Source: Exophiala sp. HKRS030
Lineage: Eukaryota > Ascomycota > Eurotiomycetes > Chaetothyriales > Herpotrichiellaceae
DNA: 64,000 bases
Direction of reading: 5' to 3'
NCBI GenBank assembly: GCA_023897205.1
Contig: JAHWDD010000007.1
Location: 3,782,001 to 3,846,000 of the forward strand
The first letter of the stretch is position 1. Each line of letters begins with the position of its first letter. Under the pieces are notes generated by a model that had not been told where the DNA came from, did not search any database, and was given only the letters and a program-made list of their open reading frames with translations. Both the position numbers and the translations under genes were made by a program. Below, piece by piece: positions 34,240-45,811 of this stretch.

Positions 34240-35542
34240 TTGGCGTTTATTATTGATATGAAGAGATGGCTACTATGACGAACTATGAACCGTGAACGAC
34301 ATAAGGGGCATACAAAGGACAGCCCGGACGATTGGCTAGAGCATGGCATTCAAGCAAGCCTGACTCTATCGAGACCTCGGGACCTGTTGGACAAAACTTG
34401 TGGTCCATATCTTGTTCACCCTTCAAGCGCAGATTCATACTGTCTCTCAGGCATGCTTTCATTCAGGTATAAAGGCTGGTCAGGGGTTGGGAAAGGGTTA
34501 CGGATGGTGGACACTGGACAAGGACAAGTAAACAATAGAGGCGACCCTGGAATATCAAAAGTACAATCGCATATCCAATACTAAGTCTACACTACACCCC
34601 ACCACGTGTACCTACCTACCTACCTACCTCCTTACTTGCTTATTTGCTTTCTTACTTATATAAGGTACCCGTGTTCCGCTCGCCGTAGACCAGTCGTGTT
34701 AAAAGCTAAGCCAACAATAGATCCTCCTGAACCAGGGGGAAAAAACCAAAAATTTCAACTTTCTTCAGGTCTCTTTGTTCAACTTCCAGGTAACGTTGCA
34801 CGACGAGACTGTGGACAAGTTCTCTTGTTTGTGTCTTGTTTGTGTTTGTGTTTTTGTGAAGGGTTGCGGAGGAGGTTTTGTACTGGGAGAATATAATCCA
34901 TACGTTTTACGGGGCATCGTGGCAAAATGCTGAAGACTACCTGAACTACATAGCTAGTTAGCTAGGTAGGTAGGTGGACGGCATCATTGTCTTTTTGAGA
35001 TTATATCAGTGGTTTGGTTTGGAATGTTTTGTCAACTATTTTAAATGAGGGTTTTAAGGAGTTATAATAAGGGGTGGGTTTTAATGATAGAGAGAAAATT
35101 ATATTCCGCGTGCGCCGAATATAACAACCTGATTCTCATATATGATGCCAACTCCAAGCCAATCCAGTCCTGTTCATACTCCCAAAAGGTGAAACCCCGT
35201 TACAATCGTCAAAATATAGATCGGTGTATATAACAAAGAGAGTAGATATGACAATAGCGATCCACTAATATACTCTTCCAGAGTCAAGATATCACGAAAC
35301 AAGATGGGCAACGACCCGTCCAGCTCAATTGATGAGGCGGGTTATATAGAATTGGCTCCGTTCTGATTCGAGTCTGATCCAGATACAAGCAACAGGAGGT
35401 GATTTTCGAAGTGGTCGACACGAAATATCTTGGGCGAGAGATGGTGGTATTATTGTTGTTGACAGGATCAACGCCATGAATGGAAAGCGCATTTCAATAG
35501 CTCTTGGTGGATGGTTGTCCAAATGTCGTCACAACCAACAAA
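34240..35542. other. Intergenic, convergent ends
   Basis: No gene is supported. Tetranucleotide tracts at 34609-34660 and 34949-34977 are the same type as those in the first 3 kb. Confidence 0.55.
34609..34660. repeat. (TACC)n / CTTA tract
   Basis: Five TACC units followed by imperfect CTTACTTGCTTA units. It is the reverse-complement type of the TAGG tracts near the left end. Confidence 0.7.
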
Positions 35543-36316
35543 CTAGCCGGTAGACGAGTGTTCATTTGCTGGCAAGTTGTACTTCCAGGTGTCATATTTG
35601 GCGCACTTGGTGTAACCTGTGGGTGCTCTCACACCGCGAATCGAGGCACCACCGTCGGCTCGTTGAAGTGTCTTGTGTCGACAATGAATAACATGATCAT
35701 AGGAGATGAGTTCCATGATCAGAGGGTCTTGATTTCTCATGGCACGGACCAATTTCTCCCAGGCATAGATACAGTGTGTGATGTGATATGATTGTGCAAC
35801 GTAGACAGCATCGTGTTCACCTTTCCTCATTTCCTCGAGAGTGAAGACCTTTTCGGCACCTGGATCAGCATACCAGGTCCAATTTCCGACCTCAAGGAAT
35901 CGATCGGAGAGGAGGCCGTCGTAGCAGTCCTTAGGGGTCCAGAGTTGCATCATGACATCGAAAACACAGCCTTTGGCGCGTGCCTCATCAGCGGTATAGC
36001 CACAGTCTTGAATGTTGGCAGGAGAAAGGATGTCGGCATCAGGATCAGTGGCGGGAACTGCTGTGGATGTAGGAGTGGACGAGACTGCAGCGGCTGTGGC
36101 AGTGGTCGAGGCGGTGCCGGAAGCACCGTATGAGACGACGGCTGAACCAACTGTAGACAGGACAGCCGCGATGATGGCGACGAAGAGGGTTCCAGTCGCG
36201 AGGGAAAGAAGGATGGATTGCTTTCCCCAGCCTGACGGCTTCAGGTAGCCTTCCTTTTCGGCGAGAGGGGCAGACTCATCGGTGGAGAGCGAACGATAGT
36301 GATGATCTCCTCCCAT
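35543..36316 (-). CDS. Single-pass membrane protein with two HxxHC motifs (UstYa-like)
   Basis: Single-exon gene of 257 residues. A short cytosolic N-terminus is followed by one membrane segment (about residues 35-62) and a Ser/Thr/Ala-rich stalk. A conserved ectodomain then begins DCGYTADEARAKGC. Two HxxHC motifs are present, HITHC (178-182) and HVIHC (208-212). Paired HxxHC motifs behind a single membrane anchor are the mark of UstYa-family (DUF3328) oxidases, which cyclise or chlorinate fungal peptides and polyketides. The surrounding sequence (CVFDVMMQLWTPKDCYD, AYVAQSYHITHC-like region) matches a widespread fungal family of unknown function, so the relation to true UstYa is distant and inferred. 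No precursor-peptide or synthase gene lies beside it. Confidence 0.7.
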   Translation of the reverse strand: MGGDHHYRSLSTDESAPLAEKEGYLKPSGWGKQSILLSLATGTLFVAIIAAVLSTVGSAVVSYGASGTASTTATAAAVSSTPTSTAVPATDPDADILSPANIQDCGYTADEARAKGCVFDVMMQLWTPKDCYDGLLSDRFLEVGNWTWYADPGAEKVFTLEEMRKGEHDAVYVAQSYHITHCIYAWEKLVRAMRNQDPLIMELISYDHVIHCRHKTLQRADGGASIRGVRAPTGYTKCAKYDTWKYNLPANEHSSTG

Positions 36317-38096
36317 TTTCGAGGATTTGCGGGATTAGAGGCGATTTCGGAAGGTGAGGTGAGCAGGAGCAGAAAGAGACACCCGTGGGTAGGTGTGCTC
36401 GATTCGGAAACCCAGGTAAAAAGGTCGCAGTATTCAAGTGAGGGTAAACGAGTGAGAGTTGCCAATGCAACGTGTATTGATATTGAACAGAATCGAAAAC
36501 AGAGAAATGAATGGGATTCGTCGACGAGTGGGATAGATGCAGTGTGTTGTTGGAGGGACGAAGGATGTTTTGTAAGGAATCAAGGATGGGCATTCGGAAT
36601 TGCTTGGATGGTAGGATGCTTGGAAGAGGACAAGCAACAGTACAACAGGGGTGAGCAGTGGGCAGAAGACCCAGCGAGGGCCTAGGGAGGGTCAATGGGG
36701 GGTGCCGGGGGTCCAGAACCACCTGGAAAGACGTTAATGGGTAAGGGTTTTTCTGGAGTCCAACCCCAAAAGGGTGTTGGAGGCCATCCTAGAGTTGGGA
36801 ATTAGGAGTCGGTCTGATAGATACGCTAGTAGGATGTGTTCAACTCGTGAGGGATTGGATGTTGCCACTAATCAATATTGAGATGAGAGTAAACGGACTA
36901 GGCCTGATATGGAGATGACGGGCAATTATGATCCAATCAGTGCCAAGAGGTTCGTTGGTTTTATTACGACAAGTGGGGCTCGCATCATGAGAGACAAGGA
37001 AAAGTCGAGGAAAGAGCTGGCGTGAGCAGGTAAGCAGGTGAGCAGGTGCACAATTTCATAGTATGGCTGGCTGCGGGCTTGCTGTAATACTCCAGTGTCC
37101 TCCGTACCTTCCTCACGTGTTCGCACCCTGACCTCTTCGGCTGTCCTGCCACGCTTGCTCAAATGAGATTATCAGTTGCTCTTTCCCATGTTCCAATTTT
37201 GGCATCAAAGTCTTTTGAGCTTTAGTCTATCCACTGTCACCTGAGCTTCAAGTAAATTGCCTCCGTCCAGACCCCTTTTAATAATAGTGCCAAGGTGTTC
37301 CTGTCATTGAGATGTCAAAGGATAAGTTCCTTCAAATCCTGCAGAAAAATATCTACACGTCGTCAGAACCCAAGAGACCAAGCTTCTTGGTTTGAACTGG
37401 GGCACGCTGGGGAGGCATCTATGGGTCTCTCACTTTATGGAGCCTAAACGAAGGCTTTCGAGCCACGAGGGCTATCGATACGATTAAGAGCTGTGGATCT
37501 GGGTGCCTGAGAGTTCCAACTTTTGACCATTGTTGTCGTACTTGGTCAAAATGTCTCCATTACACAGCCAGCACGGCATGATGAGCGAAAGTACAGATCA
37601 AAGGTTCAGCTCCTTCCTGATCTTGATCTTAGACTCCAGGCTCCAACATTGACACTTCCAGGGAAAGCACGATCAAGGACGGATGGTACTGTACCTTCCT
37701 CCATCGCCATGTGTGGCTAGGGTTAGCCACAGTGGTTAAGCCCCAAATAGCAGCCACTCCGCAGTAGGTGCGCAGTAGTGCAGCGTGTAGCCCCAAGGTG
37801 CCAATGAATGAACGCATATCGTCCCGCGTTCAACGCTTGCTGCCCGCGATCTCACGTTCTCATACTCTCAGGCATCCATCAAAACCACCAATCCGCTCTC
37901 TTCGTACTCGCATTGTCACCCAATGATAGAACCATGCTTTCGATCCAAGGCCATGTTGATTCCTCGGTAGACCAACTATTAATCGTCGAGAATATTTCTT
38001 CTACTTTCCCTCTTCGTTGCCAAAACACCTCACTTTCCCCCGAAGGCCATTCCTCTCATATTTGAATATTTCTGCTCAAGACACATCATCGCAATC
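36317..38096. other. Intergenic, divergent promoters
   Basis: 1.8 kb between two divergent genes. No coding signal is seen. Frames near 36299-36722 lie on both strands of the HxxHC-gene leader and exclude each other. Confidence 0.5.
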
Positions 38097-38614
38097 ATGG
38101 GCAAGCTCAGTAAAACCCGCACTCCTCCAACCTCATCTTCACAATCAACCACAATGCCAAGTCCTTCTTTCCCACGTATGGATCCTCCCCTCCATATGAG
38201 GCGGCATCATCACGCTCTTCCTCTGCCCATAGCAATGACAGACTCCAACCAGCAGAGCTTCCGGCCCACGTCCAACAACAACAGCTACAGCAGCAGCACC
38301 AATCAGTACAGGACTCACAAACCCCATCTCAATCTGTACAGCCCTCTAGCTCTTCTAAACCTGCCTCGGAGTACAAAACCGAGGACGGATGCTGCACCTA
38401 CGGCAACGGCGCCACCGGCTGTATGGTTGTTGGCGATCACGCAGAAGGATGCCTCAACTATGGCGCTCATTCTGAGGGATGCTTGAATTATGGCGACAAT
38501 ACAAGTGGCTGTCTCAATTACAAGTCGCGTGACGGCTGCTTGTTGTGGCAGGCTACAGCTGGAGGGTGTTTGAATTTCTACACCAACAAGTCTGGATGCT
38601 GTCAATGTGGTTGA
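38097..38614 (+). CDS. Gly-Cys decapeptide-repeat protein; one frame break
   Basis: About 172 residues if one C is missing from the run at 38171-38173; start to stop plus one base is a multiple of three. The N-terminal half is disordered (Ser/Pro, then Gln-rich). The last 78 residues are a tandem repeat in which Gly-Cys recurs every ten residues (once nine), eight units in all. The core units read GCLNYGAHSE and GCLNYGDNTS, and the last is GCCQCG. Eleven Cys in total suggest metal binding or a regular disulphide/thiol ladder. There is no signal peptide, so a cytosolic thiol role fits better than a secreted effector. I do not recognise the family. Even if the first half is wrong, the repeat frame from about 38340 to 38614 is open and strongly patterned. 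Confidence 0.6.
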
Positions 38615-39608
38615 TGGTATTGATCCTGAAACTCTTTCTGTGCTCTATGGAATATCAACCACCAACCGACCATCAGGTTTCAACGAGCTTTTATCCGAGT
38701 ATGGCAATTCCTCAGTTTGCTCTGGTGCTAGCCAAGGAAGACTCTGCAATATCCTGCTTCGATCAGCTGCTTGAGCACCGAATTTGTGCAAGGAGCTAAC
38801 CAACACATTTAATGAGGGAAACTAATGCCGTTGCTACACCCGATGCTGCAGCCGAAATAGTGAAATATACCTCGCTCATTATGCAAAACATGCATAAGAT
38901 ACGATCGAGCCAGCGATACCATACTTCGAATGATGCCACACCTTCCAGTGGCAAGTCCTGCAAGCTCTTTTGACCAGAGGATGCAGACGCCGGTCCAGCT
39001 GATGGCGGGGTTACCCTGAAAAAGCGTCGGAAGAGCGGCGTTTCAACGAGACACCACCCCTTTCAGCCTCCAGCTTTGCATCTTCTGGAGGAATTTGCAT
39101 TGTTATTCATGCCAGAAAGCTGGGCCCGCGCCCTTCTTGCGAACGAGCAGCTACAGCGGACAGGCTCAGTTGCATGGCAATTGTGGCTCGCCATGCATGA
39201 AATCGAGCCTTTGTGCCCTGACCGTTTTACATTCGACTGCAACTTTTCAGGAGATATCAATCATATTGAACATATCATACTGTAGATTAGACATCGATAT
39301 TGCCCGTCTTGGCCATATATGTTTTATCTGCAATGGTACTGTACATTTGTTGTTCGCTACCAGATTCCGTAGAATGTTTGTTCCGACAGCATTCAATGCG
39401 GACAATAAGAATTATGACCTCCATTGTTCGTATCACTGATCGCAGGCAATCTAGACCCTGGGACCAATGAATAGTATCACACCTTTCCTATTTTCAGGTA
39501 CATCTGTGAGCCAGTATTCACTACCCTCTGATCCTTCGTCCTCTGCGGCAGTGGCTGAAATCAAGGCTAGTTATGTACCCGCGTAACATTTCCTCTCTAG
39601 AATCTCCC
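38615..39608. other. Intergenic, no supported gene
   Basis: Open frames of up to 114 codons at 39076-39439 overlap one another and show no features. Confidence 0.5.
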
Positions 39609-40568
39609 TTATACTCCTCGTGGGTGTGCCGCATCTGGAACCGTTCTACCAGAGCTATTTGACCCACTAATAACTGATTGCTGATTTGAGCCTGTGCCTG
39701 AAGAAGGCGGTTGCCCAGGCCCAGGTCCAGGCCTCTGGCCAGTTCCTGACCCCGTCCCAGTCGTCGACTGGATATCGTGCTCAGCCGACCCCGTGACGTC
39801 GCGCGCAGCGACCCACAGATCAGGATAATTGGCCGCCGCGTCTGCTCTTGCCTGAGCATATGCGTTCCTGATCTCCAGCACCGACGCTTGCAACATTACT
39901 GGATCCGGCGACGCACGGTAGTTGGCCTCGAGGTCGTCGATGCGGTTGACGATCTTGGCGAGGTCGTTGCGGAACTGGCGTGCGCGGTTAGGTTGGTTGC
40001 GGCTCTTGAAGTAGGTGATCAGCCCCGCGATCACGGTGTTGCTGGCGCCCAGGAAGATCGTCGCCGTGCGGGCCCGGTGGTTGTTGAAGGCGCCCAGGAC
40101 CGTGATCGAGGCCGCGATTAGGATTTGCGCGAATAGAAATGTGTTGGATGTCACTGCGACGAACCAGTACTGTGCTGTGTGTACACGGTATGCTCGTTTC
40201 ACCCGATAGTGAAGACTGTCGTATGTCCCTGGACCTGTTCAGTACCACCCCCAGCTTGGAGATTGTGATGTATCACCCCTGGATTACTCACCAGGACCTA
40301 CAAGTGTTGTGAAGAGACTTTGAGCATCGGGCGCAATGCGAGGGCGTGGTGGATCAGTTGCTTGAGCTTGTCTCTGTCCAGTGTCGACTGGCCTCTCTCG
40401 CGTAGATGCAGCCCCATCTGTTCTGTTGCGGTGCTCAGGTGCATCATTATCGATGACATTTCCAGGCTGAGAGGGCACTCTGGGAGGTTGTGGTGATACT
40501 GGCGTCTCATTTGGTTCTGCGCCGTGGTCCACCGGCAATGAGTCAGTGCCTGAGTTTGGTTGAGCCAT
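39609..40568 (-). CDS. SLATT-domain protein, fungal type (two-TM effector fold)
   Basis: Two exons, 40292-40568 and 39609-40234, with a 57-base intron (GTGAGT..CAG), giving 300 residues. After a disordered 90-residue N-terminus comes the conserved YDSLHYRVKRAYRVHTAQYW segment. Two adjacent membrane helices follow (about 122-142 and 150-167) with FNNHRA between them and YFKSRNQPNRARQFRNDL after. This is the fungal SLATT family (SMODS and SLOG-associating 2TM effector). In bacteria SLATT proteins are predicted pore-forming effectors of nucleotide-sensing defence systems. The function of the fungal branch is unknown. A Gly/Pro/Gln-rich C-terminal tail follows a helical segment. No sensor-type partner gene is adjacent. 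Confidence 0.85.
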
Positions 40569-41573
40569 TTGTCCTTTCCTGGGTAAATTTCAGCCGCGCG
40601 TGGAGCTTCGAAGCTCGGTTTTGAAGCAGACGCGACCTTGCCAAATACCTCCGCCGTGTCAAACAGGTAAGGAATAGTAGCTGAACATCTTTGACCACAT
40701 TTCCAGAAGTTGCAGCATGGTGAAGACGATTACTGACAAAGCGACACTGCTTTCCCCTTCTCCAACTGTCTGAGTCTTATATGCGGGTCGAGTTCAATTC
40801 AAAAGCGGTCAACAGATTGAATTCAATGGGACGGGCCACGATTTACCAACTTTGATTTAGGGAGCTGGGCCATGTTGCTGACCGGCATTTAAGCTGACCA
40901 ACAGCAGACCAAAGAGCTCTCCAGCCCTGTCAATTCGTCTAACTTGGATCGGCATAATTTCTAACCCACAGCAGCTCCATCAATCTCAAGTGGAAGTGGC
41001 GTCTGCAGCTTGAGGCTTCCAGGGTGATCAGGCCTCACCAAAGCAATCCGTAGAACCAGAACAGCAAAAGCTGAATGCAATGGATAGAATTAGGCCTGGC
41101 TGCCCATCATCTTGGGAAAGGCTGGTGTTGGGTGGAGTTTTTGAAATATGGCTCCGCCAACGACAAGCGCCTGTCCTCGTATTCCAATATTGAGGCTTGC
41201 GTGGATGCAGAACCCTGCAAATGACTACAGGCCTTTCCATCAATGCCATCATATGCGGACGGAGAGATCTGCAGCAATTGGGTTTGCGGAGTGGAAGCTT
41301 GTCGACGCCGGATGGCTGAAGTTCTTCCCTTGGCTTGGAATCTCACGAGGTTGACGATCGCTGGCTTAGACGGCGCAAAACTCCACCGTAGTCCCCTTCG
41401 CTTTACTTTCCTAAATCAATTCGAGTCATGCCTGCCCAAATTTGTTGTGATAAGTAAACAAGTGAGCAGGCGACATGTTTCCTTTCCCCTCTAAAAACAC
41501 CCCACCATCGCCACACAGAGCCTCAATCAGCCTTGCCAGTCCACAAGTGTCTGCGCGGTGAAGAGCTGGTCAG
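40569..41573. other. Intergenic, divergent promoters
   Basis: Between the SLATT gene (left) and UBE2O (right). No supported gene. Confidence 0.55.
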
Positions 41574-44500
41574 ATGCGAAGCTTCGACCTCTATGATCAT
41601 GTTCAGCTCAAAAATGACCCAACACTGCATGGCACTGTTGAGCGAACGAATAGCCCACAATCCTACGATCCCTTGGACGCCGAACTGATCATTGCCCATG
41701 TCCAAGTCCCCGATGATGTCCTGAACGCCTTCGTGACTACTGGAGTCCCTCCATCTGGCTATGTCTTTGTCCAGTTCGAAGACGCGTGCTCCGGTAGTTC
41801 GCTTGTTGCAGAAGAAGATCTCACCTTCCTGAGTCGCAGTTTCCAAATTGGTGACACTGTTCGCCAAGAGGGGAAGTCTGTGACAGGCACAGTCACAAAC
41901 GTCGATGAGTCATACGTACTTCAACCGATTCTCAGCCTAAGAACCTCGGTACCCGACCAAGAGGGCTTGACCCAAGAATTCAATACTTGCACCTCTGAAT
42001 GTGCAGTGACATTGCCTGAACAGTCATCGGTGTTAAATCAACATGTGTTGTTGAGGGACGTTCCTGGGCAAGAGGTCAGGCGGGCCCAAGATATAGTAAG
42101 GGATGACTTTATCCTCACTAATAACTGGGTTGGTACCGTGGAAGATGTGCAATACGATATTGTCCTTTTGCTCGCCAATGGATCTATTGTGCAGATTCGC
42201 TCCTTTCATGGACTTCACATTCCTGTCAGGGCAAACGGCAAGGCCTTGATCGCGCTTCCTGAAGATGAGGAATGGCGTCCAGACGTTGTGGGTGCCTTGC
42301 AGGGCTGGGCCACAACAATTCCAATATATCACGTGCCCCGTCCTGGCTCATTCGTGATTGTTGATCGTACCCGTCTGCGGAAGGGTAATTGGATTCAGGG
42401 TTCTTACAGCCCGCAATGTCCCACCCACGGAAGAATTTTAAATATACGAGCTGGGGAGGTATCCGTGGACTGGGCAGATACAAACGTTTCAGTTCAGGTG
42501 TCCACCCGCCATGATCACGGTGAACCACCCCACGAGTTTGAATATTATGATAAGACGGGCACGCCAAGTCTGCCCGAGACTCTTTTTCCAAGGTCAGACA
42601 TGATCGTCTACGATTCTGGAATCAGGCCTACCAACTCTCACAGTGCGGGTTCCTGTATTGGTGGTGGTAGACCCGACGTCTATAGCTCAATATCGCCAAA
42701 TGTCCAAGAAATCCCAGAGCCCCCTTGGGATCTGGACAAGGCCTCCTTGTGGGTACGCATGTGAGATTTCGAGATCCTACTGCAGCCGCAGCCAAATATC
42801 AAGGTACAACACCAACCTCGCACGGCGCCATTTCAAAGATCGATCGAATTCACGGATGGGATCTTGATGAGTATAAGGTAGTCCATATTAAACAAACAGC
42901 CACTGTTTTGTGGCAAGATGGATCAACATCTTCGTCGGACTCGTCTCTGCTTCAAAGCTTCAATTTGTTCGAGCCCGAAATTGCACCTACAGATATTGTT
43001 CTCAAAAGAGCGGGCATGCAGCAGAAGGCGATCGGGAGCCGGAATGTCAAGAGCTTTAATGAAATGACTTTCTTTGAACAGCCTCATGACCTCATCCCGG
43101 ATAAGGTTGGAGTTGTGCAACTGGTCGATTCCGCCGAAAGAATCGCTCGGATAAGATGGTTTAAGGATCCAAAGATCGAATTGCGATCGAATGGCTCCGT
43201 CCTAGCAGCCAATTCACGCTATGGCGCAATTGGCGACGTGGTAGAAGACATTTCACTGTACGAGATTATGTCTTTTCCGTGCCTACAAAGAAGACCCAAG
43301 GATATTTGCATAATAAGTACCAGATCGAATGACTCCATGGCGAGGCACATTGGCCACAGCGCCGCCAAGCCTCAAGAAACTGGGATTCAACCTAAGCTCT
43401 CGGACATGCAGCCACAATTCATGATTAATTCATCAGCGCAGAACATCCCCATACTAGGATCAGCCAGAGCTGAACGGCCTGATATCGACTGGTGCGGAGA
43501 AGTTGTGGCAACTGGATTTGATGGTTCATGTACAATCAGACTCGGTGCATTGCACAACTGTCAAGATGTCTGCCTCAGTCGTGACCGAATCCTAGCAGTC
43601 ATTGATGAGCCGGATGAGGGGGCAGATTTCGATGAAGATGCGATGGATTTGGATTCATGGGATACTCAGAATACTCCGTAGACTCGGATTTTGCGATCTC
43701 GGAAACGGTTGAATACGAGGGTGGTGAACGGATTGATCAAGACAGTGGAGATGAGAATTGGGAGTCGGAGGATAATGAGGAGGAAGATACAATGTTTGCT
43801 GACGCCCAGGGGAGGTCGACCAGGTGGATGATGCTGAAATGAGGGATGCAAACGAGAGCAATCCAGAGAAGGACCACAAGGACCTCAGTATGCCACGGCT
43901 ACGACTGGAAGAGCTCCTCGTTGGTGAAGCACCTCCACAGTTCATGATTCTTGACATGAATCCTCCACCGGATCAGCACGGACTGCACACGGTGGCAACT
44001 TCAGGAGCATTCTTAAAGCGAATTTCAAAAGAACATAGAATACTGTCGACTTCCCTGCCTGAAGGTGAGATTTATGTACGGACGTATGAGAACAGGCTCG
44101 ACCTGTTACGATGTCTGATCATTGGGCCGCGGACACTCCTTACGAGAATGCACCATTCTTGGTTGATCTGCACCTCCCGCAAGGATTTCCTGAGGAACCA
44201 CCTACCGCACATTTTCACAGCTGGACGAGTGGCCTCGGGCGAATCAATCCGAATTTGTACGAAGAAGGCAAAATTTGCCTGAGTTTGTTAGGGACGTGGT
44301 CAGGCAAACACGAAAGCGAGAAGTGGAGCGACAAGGCAACCCTTTTACAATTGCTCGTCTCATTACAGGGGCTAGTACTTGTGAAAAAGCCATTCTACAA
44401 CGAAGCAGGATACGAAGGGTTTGAGAATGATGACAAGTACAAAGTGGAGTCGGAGCTTTACAGTGAAAAGGCATATTTGATGGCCAGAGGGTTTGTCAAG

Positions 44501-44821
44501 CACGCCTTGACACAACCGCCGAAAGGTTTAGAAGATGTGCTGGCTTATCGATATCTCGCACGAAATGAGGCTGGTCAAAGTCTTCTTGAGACTGTATTGG
44601 AACGAGGCTGGCTTTTGATTAAGGCATCGGAGATTGCCAGGGCAAACAAGGACGAAGGCCTCATGGACGCAACAGGGTCCAAAGGAGATACCACGAAGGT
44701 ATTTCTAAAAGCTCTCAGTCGTGGAGCAAGCGTCATGTTGGAACGAATCTTGACCGAGCTGAAAGGGCAGCTTGAGGTTCGAAGGCGTTCGATATCGGGC
44801 GTATCTATGCCGGAAAGCTAA
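41574..44821 (+). CDS. UBE2O-like E2/E3 hybrid ubiquitin-conjugating enzyme; four frame breaks
   Basis: About 1083 residues with four single-base gaps, at 42720-42724 (C run), 43659-43661 (G), 43809-43812 (G) and 44124-44128 (GGGCC). Length plus four is a multiple of three and each join restores conserved text, for example IIGP then DTPYENAPF. Tandem SH3-like beta domains occupy the first two thirds ([27 protein letters not shown]). An acidic linker, then the UBC domain with [19 protein letters not shown], follow; the catalytic Cys is about residue 903. As in UBE2O, the HPN motif is replaced by NPN. UBE2O mono-ubiquitinates orphan basic proteins such as free ribosomal subunits without a separate E3. 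The helical tail after the UBC core is also conserved in the family. Confidence 0.85.
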
Positions 44822-45811
44822 GAGCATTGATCGGACAAGAAGAATAATGAAATGACTTGATGATAGATACCCTCGATTAGACATGTAGGATGAGCTTAAT
44901 GGGACATGAATGGATAATGCTTTCATTTTGAACAAGACAGAAGACACTTGAGCTCTCCAGTAAAATATGCAGTAGGCCAAAGGCAGGGTTGCATATGCCC
45001 TAAAGCCTAGGATAGGCCCAAAGCGAGGCGTGTCGTAATTCCAGGTAGCCTAAATTGATTATTTAGGGCCAATGGGGAGGGCTAAGGGGGCTTAGGGATG
45101 CCCGAAGCCTGCTTCGCATCAACAAAGCAATGCCGTAACTGGCAAATGTGCGGGTACCTGGCCCCTCTAACTCCACCAAAGGGCTTTAACTGAGAGTACC
45201 TCACCCAGCTACTCCTGCTTGTTTTGGGATAACCACCGAGCTCAAGGGCCTGATACTAAGTAGTTAGTTAAGTAGTTAACTAAGTCCCTAACTAATTGGT
45301 TAGTGAATAGCTAATTAATTAGTCATTTAGCAATCCCTACATTGGATCGTTCGTTGTTTAGTTATTCCGTTCCAGACCAACAGCGTTTCCCTTCCTTTTG
45401 GGACAAGGTGAAACTGCTGGAATTACTTGGACTTTTGGATTCATCGTTGACATCCTTTTGAATCTTACCAAACTTGTTGTGATATCTTCTTCTTTGTTTG
45501 ATGCCACCTGACTCCCTACTCCTTCTGATAGCCGCACTTAGCTCGAAGCCGATGAATTGCCTTTGTCATCCTACATTACCACCAAACTCAAACCACGCCA
45601 TCATCACCATTGCCTGACAAAGGTCGCTCAACTCATGTCCGTTCGCTCTTTTCGACATTTGCTCTCTCATCGCTCTGTCCTAAGCAGAAATCGCCCGACC
45701 AGTACACAGACTCTGCCAGGACTTCTACTCATCCACAGCTCCAAGCATACCGCACCCAGGTAAACTGTCGTCCACGGTCTCTAACAAAGTCTCCCTTGGC
45801 CGCTTGATGCC
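44822..45811. other. Intergenic, EAF leader
   Basis: No gene is seen. It contains a TTAG/CTAA tract (listed) and, from about 45360, a pyrimidine-rich stretch that is probably the EAF promoter and leader. Confidence 0.55.
45256..45330. repeat. TTAG/CTAA tetranucleotide tract
   Basis: About 75 bases of TAGTTAGTTAAG and CTAACTAA units in both orientations. It closely resembles 1066-1137 and 2761-2801 and is partly self-complementary. Confidence 0.75.

Noticed and set aside
42643..42867. Introns as the explanation of the UBE2O frame changes
   Set aside because: The coding text continues without a gap on both sides of each break, so there is no room for an intron of even 40 bases.
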